DNA of 64,000 bases from positions 39,173 through 103,172 of the forward strand of contig JACPZS010000161.1 of NCBI GenBank assembly GCA_016195385.1, given 5' to 3'. Shown here in pieces: positions 52,301 to 59,900 of this stretch. The stretch comes from Verrucomicrobiota bacterium. GTDB lineage: Bacteria; Verrucomicrobiota; Verrucomicrobiia; Limisphaerales; JACPZS01. Below the pieces are notes generated by a model. It saw nothing but the letters and a program-made list of their open reading frames with translations. It was not told the DNA's origin and ran no database searches. How positions within the stretch are numbered: the stretch's first letter is position 1; every line of letters starts with the position of its first letter. A program made the translations under genes and the position numbers.

Positions 52301-53266
52301 AGACGCGTGGCCTTCGAGTCGCGCGAGTTCTTTTCTCGTCGCCAGATCCCAGACTTTGATCAACTTGTCCCCGCCAGCCGTGACAAGCTGTTTGCCGTCG
52401 CGGCTGACATCGAAATCGAAAATGGAATCGTCGTGCGCCCGCCAAGACGCGACGAGTCGTCCATCAGCGGAATCAAACACACGCACAAACCCGCTGCGTG
52501 TCTCGATGCCGTCGGTGGCGACGAGTCGATCGCCTTCCAAAAAACGAAGTGCGGTGATGCGACCGATGAGCGTGTTCGTGAATTCACGCTCCGGTTTGAA
52601 AGAAGCCGCCTCCCATACCGTGACGCGACGAAACGCACCCGCCGCAAGCCGCCGGCCATCCGTGCTCCACGCGAGCGATTGCACGGCGTCGCGCTGCGCA
52701 TTGAACTGCGCGAGCATCGGATAATTTGTTTGCGATATGTCGTGAACGAAGATCGAACCGCCGCGCCCGAAAGCGATTCGTTTGCCGTCCGGCGCAAGGG
52801 TCAACGCGAGCACGGGATGATAACTCGCCGGCAATTCAGCCAGGGCGACCGGCTGCGGCGATTCTTCCTCGTTCAGTAAAGCTGCGTCCCAAGCCAGCCC
52901 GGTTTTGATCCAGTCGCGGATCGATTTGATCTGCGCCTCGGTGAGTTGTTTCTTCGGCGGCATGTGTGGATCAGCGTCCTTGGCAAGCGCACGAAGCAGC
53001 CGGCTGGCCTCCGGTTTGCCGGGTACGACGACTACGCCTTCATCGCTGCCTTCGAGCAACCGCTCGCGCGACGTGAGGACGAGTCCAGCTTTTTTTTTCT
53101 CCTGGCTGTGGCAGGAGAAACATTCGGTCTTGAGCGTCGCCAAGGCGACACGTGTTACCGTCTGTTCGCGTGGAGCCGCCGCCAGGCCTCGCGCCACGAA
53201 CGACGCGATGACAAAACCAAGCGCGAAAATGTATGGGCGCCGAAAATTCACGATGCTCGCGGGCAT
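49382..53266 (-). CDS. Planctomycete-type cytochrome C, WD40, DUF1549 and DUF1553 multidomain protein
   Basis: 1294 residues. Signal peptide (1-30). Then a PSCyt1-type cytochrome with heme site CFSCHSQ (about 49), seven or so WD40 repeats (about 150-480; for example HASQVLAVAFNTNATQVASG), a Big-like domain (about 510-590), a second heme site CNAGACHAKPEGQNGFKLS (about 620), DUF1549 (about 840-1015, with CAKCHHHPNEKWSQDDFYQF, a third CxxCH) and DUF1553 (about 1060-1280, with FFARAAVNRVWAVFFGRGLV). Believed to act outside the cytoplasm with the DUF1501 protein encoded just downstream. Confidence 0.94.
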   Translation of the reverse strand: MPASIVNFRRPYIFALGFVIASFVARGLAAAPREQTVTRVALATLKTECFSCHSQEKKKAGLVLTSRERLLEGSDEGVVVVPGKPEASRLLRALAKDADPHMPPKKQLTEAQIKSIRDWIKTGLAWDAALLNEEESPQPVALAELPASYHPVLALTLAPDGKRIAFGRGGSIFVHDISQTNYPMLAQFNAQRDAVQSLAWSTDGRRLAAGAFRRVTVWEAASFKPEREFTNTLIGRITALRFLEGDRLVATDGIETRSGFVRVFDSADGRLVASWRAHDDSIFDFDVSRDGKQLVTAGGDKLIKVWDLATRKELARLEGHASQVLAVAFNTNATQVASGGADKQLKVWDIATREKVSALGNHSAAVTSVKWPGDGASIVTATDGGGVFTYKNLKAHTGEQSSASGDERKLGETGDAVFCVAMTPDAKTIFAGGQDGMVTVWDNEGKTLAKLSAPTNAAVTQVIAMERRVPIQRDSSQKSTATEIKSISRRSLPTGSIVALDLAPSTIQLDLDFPRHGVLVTARTLDGFEFDATDEARFEVSRAAPFEILPGGGLRALRPGTGTLTAHFRGRRAQIPVTVRGVDSQNSDAAPPSVSFVRDVLPALSKAGCNAGACHAKPEGQNGFKLSVFSYDPKADYAEIVKEDRGRRIFPAAPDESLIIKKPTTALPHEGGLRFERGSETHRLLVRWLREGMNYSVTNEPALERLTVFPKERRYRKGATQRLLVQAHYSDGSVRDVTPLAMFAENDKEIAKADKHGIITIGSLMGQSVVVARYMGFVADAQILVPTERLLPETQYTALPANNFIDPLAYAHFQRLGIFPSELCTDAEFLRRAKLDAIGLLPTPDEVCAFLADPSPDKRRRFIARVLDDPAYADYWANKWADLLRPNPDRVGIKSVFVFDQWLRETFRANKPYDQFVRDILLVEGTNHRDGPAVVYRDRREPPELTTMFSQLFLGTRLECAKCHHHPNEKWSQDDFYQFAAFFGPVKQKGAGLSPPISAGTETFYFAPGGTVKHPVTGAVMPPRPLDGSLTAKESVDPRRALADWLTAPDNPFFARAAVNRVWAVFFGRGLVEPVDDFRISNPCVNPALLTALAEDFARHGYDLKHLLRTIMESRLYQLSSTPNDTNLRDTKNFSRAYRRRLPAEVLLDAVNDVTGVPDAWNALPVGSRATQAWSYKIDSQLMDAFNRPNPSSDPPCERDRQLSVVQSLHLMNSKALQSKLANKTGRAHTLADSSKSPDAIVTELYLAAFSRAPNAEELTRAITAFSTPGATRQSATEDILWSLLNSAEFLFNY

Positions 53267-53433
53267 TCTAATTGCACAGTGTCGCAGCGTAAAGAGGCGT
53301 TAGCGGAAAAGCTGGTGCGACTTTTTGCGCGCTGCAAAAGGTCAAAGCCAGGCGGGATACAGCACGGCGGGAAAATCACTTCCACCAAGTTTTTTTCAAC
53401 TCAAGCGAACTGATCAATGGGAGGCGCAAAGTG

Positions 53434-54750
53434 CTACGCCGCCGGCGCAGCGGGCGTTTCTTCGATCTTTGCGTGGAGTTGTAGGAAGTCGATGACCTTG
53501 GAAGTCAGGATTTGTTCCTGAATTTCGGTGATGCCGTCGCGCTCCTGCAGTTGCTTGATGAACTTGTCCGGTTTCACCTGATACTGGCTCGCCAGAAACA
53601 AAATGCGCTGAGTGATTTCTTCGCGCGTCACCAGGATTTTTTCGTTTTCCGCGATGCGGCCGAGCAGGAACGCCGCCTTGATCCGCTCCTTCGCGCTCGC
53701 GTTGGCATGGAAGTAAATCTCGTCCTTCTTTTCGTCGATGGACTCTTTGGCGACGCCGCGCTGCTGGTTTTCACGGACGATGTCGTAAACGACGTTGCGC
53801 GTTTCGTTGTGGACGACCGATTCCGGCAACTCACAAGTCACGCGCTTGAGCAACTCGCCCACCAGTTGGTTGCGAATGGAGGTGTTGCGCTTGTGCTTCA
53901 ACTCGTTTTCCAAATCGTTGCGCACGCCTTCGCGCATTTTCTCCAGGCTCTCCGCGCCGAATTGTTTGGCGAATTCATCGGTCAACTCCGGCAGCACGCG
54001 TTCCTTCACCTGCACGATTTCAATTTCATAGACGCCTTTTTTGCCCGCCACCTGTGGCGTCACAAATTCCGCGGGAAAGTCCACGTTCACCGTGCGCTTT
54101 TCGCCAGCTTGAGCGGAAACCAGTTGCTCCGTGAAGCCGGGGATGAACGAATCCTTCTCCACGTGCATCCAAAAGTTTTTTTGCTCCGTCAAACCTTTGG
54201 CGGCGGGAGCGAGGTCCGTGATCGGTTTGCCGTCGCAAGTCCCGGTATAATTCACGACCACGCAATCGCCGGTCTGGACGGGGTGGGCCACGTCGTTGTA
54301 GGTCGCGCGCTGGCCTTGCAAAACCTGGAGCGCGCGTTGGATGTCCTCCTCCGTGACGGCGCGCGTCTCGATCTTGACGGCCAGCCCTTTGTATTCGGGC
54401 AGTTCAAACTCGGGCGCGGTTTCAATCGTCGCGGCGAACTGGAGCGTCTGTCCGCGGCCAAAGGCGATTTCCTCGATGTCCGGGTAGCCGATGACGCGCA
54501 GTTTCTGCTCGTCGATGGCGCGGCGGTAAGAGTCGCCGATCAATTTGCGCTTCACCTCGTCCTGGATTTCCTGCGCGAAATTTTTTTCGATGAGCGGACG
54601 CGGGGCTTTGCCGGGACGAAAACCCGGCAGCCGCGCCTGGCTTTGGTAGGTCTTGGCCGTCGCTTCAAACGCGGCATCCACGGCCGCGGAATCGACATCG
54701 ACGCGCACCAATTTTTTGCAGGGCGCCAAATTTTCAACCGTCACATTCAC
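53434..54750 (-). CDS. tig: Trigger factor
   Basis: 438 residues. Ribosome-bound peptidyl-prolyl isomerase and chaperone for nascent chains. N-terminal ribosome-binding domain with ARLPGFRPGKAPR (the G-F-R-x-G-K signature) at about 40-52, FKBP-like domain (about 155-250; VVVNYTGTCDGKPIT), and a helical C-terminal chaperone domain. GTG at 54750 is supported by GAAAGGA 9 bases upstream. clpP/clpX, often next, is not here. Confidence 0.96.
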   Translation of the reverse strand: MNVTVENLAPCKKLVRVDVDSAAVDAAFEATAKTYQSQARLPGFRPGKAPRPLIEKNFAQEIQDEVKRKLIGDSYRRAIDEQKLRVIGYPDIEEIAFGRGQTLQFAATIETAPEFELPEYKGLAVKIETRAVTEEDIQRALQVLQGQRATYNDVAHPVQTGDCVVVNYTGTCDGKPITDLAPAAKGLTEQKNFWMHVEKDSFIPGFTEQLVSAQAGEKRTVNVDFPAEFVTPQVAGKKGVYEIEIVQVKERVLPELTDEFAKQFGAESLEKMREGVRNDLENELKHKRNTSIRNQLVGELLKRVTCELPESVVHNETRNVVYDIVRENQQRGVAKESIDEKKDEIYFHANASAKERIKAAFLLGRIAENEKILVTREEITQRILFLASQYQVKPDKFIKQLQERDGITEIQEQILTSKVIDFLQLHAKIEETPAAPAA

Positions 54751-55026
54751 AAATAATATCCTTTCAAAAAACCAGCGTCGGCGCGGCGCGCCGCTTCACC
54801 AACTGGAAGCCCGCCGAATCGCGGGCACGAGAAACTAGGGAACGGCGGCAACACCGTCAAGCACTGGTAAAGCAACAATGGCCAGACAGTGAAGCGCCCG
54901 TCTGGGATGAGCGGCTGGCGCTTTTATCCGAAACCCGGACTCGGATTTCATGAATGAAATGCGCGGAAAGGATCCCGCTCATGGCCGACTGTCAAACCGG
55001 GTGAGGTGCGGTGAAGCGGTCGTCGT

Positions 55027-55776
55027 TTACTGCTGGACGGCGCGGTAGAAACGCGCGTTGGCTCCGGGCGCTGCATCGTGGAATTGGAGCACGCCCGTGG
55101 CGGGAATCGTGTTGGTGGCAATCGAAGTCCATTGCCGCAGATCGAGAGATGATTGCAGCGCGAACGCGCGGCCCGCTGCGCCAGTGAGTTGCAAGTCGAT
55201 TTGCCCGGTTGCGGAAACAGACACCGTCGTGAACCGCGCGCCCGCAGCAACGGCCACCACGGTAAAACTGCCGGCGGTGAGTTTGACCGGCGCGACCGAT
55301 TTCGCGCTAGCATCAGCGGCGATGGCATTGGTGGGAGTCAGCGAAAAAACTCCTTCCGTGAGGCCGGGCAAAGGCGTGAACGGCAGCGCCAGGATGTTCC
55401 CGTTCGGCAGCGGCGCGTTCCGTGGCGAATAGATCACGATGCGGAGCGTGCCGGGCGAAAACTCGCTCGAAACCACGACCTGATTCGTGGCCATGACTGA
55501 GATTAAAGCAGGCTCGCTGCCCAGTTGCAGTTCATCGAACAGGACGTCAAATTGCAGCGCCGCGATCGGCACGTCGCTTTTGAACGCGATCGGCAAGAGC
55601 GTCGCGGCGGTGCCGTCGCCGAGCGCGTTCCCAATCGTCAATTCCGGCCCGGCCGCCGCTCGCCAGCAGATCAAGAAACAGACGACGAAACAGGGCGCGT
55701 TCCAAAGCAAACTGCTTCTGGCCGGTTTGCCTCCGCGCGATGGGATCCGCAATGATATGGGTGGCCGACAGCGCAT
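55027..55776 (-). CDS. Cohesin-like secreted protein
   Basis: 249 residues. Signal peptide at about 24-43 (APCFVVCFLICWRAAAGPEL). Residues about 45-180 look like a cohesin domain: GDGTAATLLPIAFKSDVPIA, ALQFDVLFDELQL, a later LRIVIYSPRNAPLPNGNILA and LPFTPL. The C-terminal 65 residues (FALQSSLDLRQWTS and ARFYRAVQ) resemble the C-terminal module of the delta-60/Ig protein at 15654. Starts 6 bases after the glycine-rich gene, in the same operon as the dockerin-type protein. Confidence 0.72.
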   Translation of the reverse strand: MRCRPPISLRIPSRGGKPARSSLLWNAPCFVVCFLICWRAAAGPELTIGNALGDGTAATLLPIAFKSDVPIAALQFDVLFDELQLGSEPALISVMATNQVVVSSEFSPGTLRIVIYSPRNAPLPNGNILALPFTPLPGLTEGVFSLTPTNAIAADASAKSVAPVKLTAGSFTVVAVAAGARFTTVSVSATGQIDLQLTGAAGRAFALQSSLDLRQWTSIATNTIPATGVLQFHDAAPGANARFYRAVQQ

Positions 55777-55782
55777 GAAGGT

Positions 55783-56937
55783 TTATTTCGAGTACACGTT
55801 CACCGTCGTTTGCTCGTTGACAGGCATCGTCACGTTCACGCTCACGACAGCGGGATTGTTCGCGCCAGTATTGTCAATCTTTGCCGTGTAGCTTGAGGGC
55901 GCGCCGTGATCCGGCGTGAGCACGACGGTGATGGGCACTTGCGCGTTGAAGTCGCGCGCCTGCACTTTGATCACGCGGTTGGGCGAAGAACCGAACGGAA
56001 GTTGAATCTGCACCGGCCCGGAGCCTTCGGGGATTGTCGTGCCGGCAGCCTCAATGATGTCGAGCTTCGGCAAGGGATTCGGAAAAACGAGCATGAGCGA
56101 GCCGACCGACGTGACCGAAGGCGAGTTAAAGGAAAAATTCATCTGCGTGCGATCGATGGCGTCGATGCGGATGCGGCCGTAGCCAGCTCCAGAAAAACTG
56201 TTAGCTTCGATGCTCCCATTACCGGTCATTATTGGCGCGACCAGGCGAATGCCACCGCCGCTGCCGGCGTTCCAGGCGCTACCGCCGTTTGCTCCTCCGC
56301 CCGCGGCGATTCTACCCGTGTGGCTGATGCGCGTGGTCGAAGCGATCAGGATCGCACCGCCACCGCCGCCCCCTCCGACTCCAGGGAGCCCGACAGTGCC
56401 TCCTCCGCCGGAGCCGCCCACCATCGGCACCAGCAGCGCATTGCCATAAACTGATCCCTTCGCAGTGCTCAAGCCGTTGGCGCCAACCGTGCCAAACGCG
56501 CCACTGGCCGCGCCATCGGCATTTATGTTTCCGTTGCCGCTTCCGCCCGCGCCCGGTCCATAGCCTGAACCCGGCGGCACACCGGCTGAGCCGGGACTGC
56601 CGCCGTCGAATCCGCCCGGGCCGCCAAGTCCGCCAACGACATTGTTGCCAGCGCCGCCGGAGACATCGATGGTTCCCGTGATCGTGACGTCACCGGACGC
56701 GAGCAAATAGACGGGCGTGTTCGCCGCGTTTCGCCGAAATTTCAGCGTGCGGTTCGCGGCGATATTGATGGTCGTGTAATTGAAAATACCGCTCGCGGGA
56801 ACGTCGAGCGTCAAGTCGGCGGTGGCTACGTTCAGCGGGCCATCGGCACCGGTGCTGCCGGAGGAAAAGTTCTGCGCGTCCGCTGGCATGGCAACAAGCG
56901 CGACGCCGAGAGCAAGCATGGGGAGGTTGAGTTTCAT
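55783..56937 (-). CDS. Glycine-rich secreted protein
   Basis: 384 residues from ATG 56937 (strong AAAAGGAT ribosome binding site). Signal peptide (MKLNLPMLALGVALVAMPAD, cleavage near ADAQN). The centre (about 110-230) is full of GG, PG and SG repeats (GGLGGPGGFDGGSPG, GVGGGGGGGA), then a second part rich in strands (about 260-384) with VIKVQARDFNAQVPITVVLT. Looks like an extracellular structural or polysaccharide-associated protein. Between the dockerin-type and cohesin-like genes. Confidence 0.8.
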   Translation of the reverse strand: MKLNLPMLALGVALVAMPADAQNFSSGSTGADGPLNVATADLTLDVPASGIFNYTTINIAANRTLKFRRNAANTPVYLLASGDVTITGTIDVSGGAGNNVVGGLGGPGGFDGGSPGSAGVPPGSGYGPGAGGSGNGNINADGAASGAFGTVGANGLSTAKGSVYGNALLVPMVGGSGGGGTVGLPGVGGGGGGGAILIASTTRISHTGRIAAGGGANGGSAWNAGSGGGIRLVAPIMTGNGSIEANSFSGAGYGRIRIDAIDRTQMNFSFNSPSVTSVGSLMLVFPNPLPKLDIIEAAGTTIPEGSGPVQIQLPFGSSPNRVIKVQARDFNAQVPITVVLTPDHGAPSSYTAKIDNTGANNPAVVSVNVTMPVNEQTTVNVYSK

Positions 56938-56990
56938 AGCGATCCTTTTTGGGCTGGTACAGTTTAGTTCTAAATTTGAGAGTGAGTTAT

Positions 56991-59900
56991 TCACGGGCCA
57001 ATTTTTGCTTTGATGGGAGGTTGTCCTACGGTAAGGCCCAAGGTCGCGGGATCCTGGGCCGAAGGCAGGTTGATCTGCAGCGGCGGGCGTCCCACCGTTA
57101 TGCCGTTTGCGAAATCGCCGACGAATGCCTGCAACTCGATCAGCAATGGCGGCCGGGCGACGGTGAGCCCCGATGATAACCCCGGAACGACTGCCGGCAG
57201 GCCGATGGTAACAGGCGGCCGGGCGATAGTCAGGCCGGCACCAGTGCCCGCCAACGAGAATTGTGGCAAGCCAATCGTTAACGGGGCGGGATTGCTCGTG
57301 AGCAACAGCATCGGTCGCGAGTTCGCATCGAGCGGGTCGCTGCCCGCTGTCACTTCGGACTCGTCGTTCCAGCCGTCGTTGTCCGAATCGGCCAGGAACG
57401 GATCGGTCCCGGTGCGGAATTCGGCGGCGTCCGAAAGCGCATCCAGGTCGCGATCCAAATCGCCATCGAGAATTTTCGGATCCACCGTATGTGGGTTCTT
57501 CGGATCGGTGCCCATGAGGATTTCCTGAGAGTTGGTCAGCCCGTCATGATCGAAATCTTCATCTCCATCCAGCACACCGTTGCCATCCGAATCGTTGTTG
57601 CGCGGATCCAGACCGAGTTTGAGTTCAACGTCATCCGGGATGCCATCGTGATCGGTGTCCACGCCCGCGATGGCCCAGAACCTCGAACCGAACGGCGCGG
57701 CGATCTGATTTCCAGCGGTGTCGGCCAGCGGCGGACGGACGATGATCTGGTAATGTCCCGGCGGCAGTGGAGCGGCGAAAGTGAGCGTGATCAATTTGAG
57801 CGCGGTATCGTAGGAAAGCTGGCCTGAATGAACGACGTCATCCGCAGTTCCGAACAGTCGATCCGCTCCCGCGTCGATAACTTGCACCGTCGTTCCATTG
57901 ATCGTCGCTGGGTCAATCGGCTTGCTGAACGGGATCGTGACAGCGTCGATGGAACCGCGGATGGAACCCGGCGGCGGGAAGATTTTTCTGCGAACGTGCG
58001 GCGGCGTTTGATCGCGTGTCAAGGCCACCACGATTTCATCCGTCCACGTGAAGTTGCCGCCCGTGTCGATGGCTTTGGCGCGGATTTTGAAACTCGTCGT
58101 GCTGGCGTCCAACAGCGGCGTCACGAAGCGGAATTCAAACGGAAATTTCCCAGCAACGCCGACTCGCTGCCCGTCGATGTAAAACTCGACGCTGCGAACC
58201 TGGACATCATCCGTAACTTCCGCCGTCAGTCGAACCAATTTGTTTTCCTCGGCGTGGGGCGGGTTCAGCGAGAAGCTGGCCGACAAATCAATCGTGGGCG
58301 CGACGCGCTTGGTGTCCAAGGACAGATAGTTTAGCACCTGCATACCAGCATCGCCATCGGCGACATAAGCGATGCCATTGTAAATCGACACGGCGTAGGC
58401 GGCACCCGGCGTGGCGAAGGAGGCGACAAACTGATTCGCTCTGCCATCCGGGCCAAGATTGTAGAGCGCGACATCCACCGCCGGGCCGTCGTTGGGATTG
58501 GCGCCGACAACTCCCAGCCCGATGCCGGAGCCGTTGCTGATGATTTGCCGCCAGCCGCGCTGTGTCGTGGTCACCGGATTGAAGGCTTTGGGCAACATTG
58601 GATCCGCGAGGCTGAAGATCGCGTAACCGTTGGCGGTCGAGGTGTACGCAAATGCACCGCCGACAAACAAACGCCGCCGCACGGTGGTCGAATTGCTCGT
58701 GGCATCCACCGCACCGCCGGGATCGAATTCAGCGTCGTCCAGAGCCACGGCGTGGAGCTTCGTGTCCGTCAGCACGTATAAAACATCCCCACCCAAGGCG
58801 AGATCCTGAACTGCGCCGCTCCCAAGCAGGAGCCGATCCAGCTCGCGACCGCTGAGGATGTCCACCGAGACCAATTGTCCGTTGGCTAGGCCCACGAAGG
58901 CGAAGTTGCCGGCGGTGACGACCGCCTGCGCCGCTCCACCGAGGCTGATTTGGTGAACAATTCTTGCGGCGGGAGGATCGCTGATGTCGATGATCGCCAG
59001 CCCAGCGGTGTCATCCGCGACGGCGATCAAGTTGCCGGTGCAGGAAACGCCCCGCGCTTTGCCGGGTGTGTCCACTTGCGCGACGAGCGTCGGCGTCATG
59101 CCGCTGAAGACGTTGAACACGGAAATGCCGGCGTCGAGTTCGGCGACAATCGCGATGTCGTTCACCGCACAGATGTCCACAGCTTTTCCGCGCGTGGGCG
59201 CCGTGGCGATGATGCCGGTCGGCAAGCCCTTGCCACCGAGTGGATCGATCCCTTGCGCCACCGCCGCGCCATCGAGGATGCCGTCGCCGTCGGTGTCGGG
59301 GTTCGTCGGATCAGTGCCGATGACGCGCTCGACGACGTCCGGCAAGCCATCGTTGTCCGTGTCGGTGGAATTGTCCGGTGGAATAAACTGCGGCAGGGGA
59401 ATCTTGGTGGGAACTCCATTCGGCGATGTGCGCCCATGCACGATCCCGATCAAGCCGCTCACAGGATCGTAAACCGAGAGCGTGTAATCCGCGTCCGCCG
59501 CCAGGATGAGATCGATTTGTCCCTGACTCGAAGTGCGTCCTCGAATTTCGCGCCCTTGAATTTCCATCACGTAGTACGCATTAGGCGGCACGCCAACTTG
59601 CTCGTAAAAAAATTTCGAAAGGTTATCCACGGCGGACTGCATCCCGTCTTGCAGTTTTTGAAAATTATCGGCGAGCGTTTCCAGTGGCGCCATCGTGTCG
59701 CTCAACGCCTTGCTCGCGGCAGCCAATTGCTCGAGCGTCGCGAGCGCATCTGCTGGCAAGGGATCGCTGTCGCTCAGTTTGCGAACAGATTGCAGGGCAA
59801 GGTTTGGATCCGAAGGCGCATCGCCGGAAGTGCTGGCGACGGGCAGGCCAAGCTGGGTCGCGAGCAGATCGACGAAGCCACACGCCAGTTTGAGCGCCAC

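Noticed and set aside
54886..54925. Possible hairpin AGCGCC ... GGCGCT followed by TTTT
   Set aside because: Long loop of 18 bases, faces the plus strand where no gene ends.
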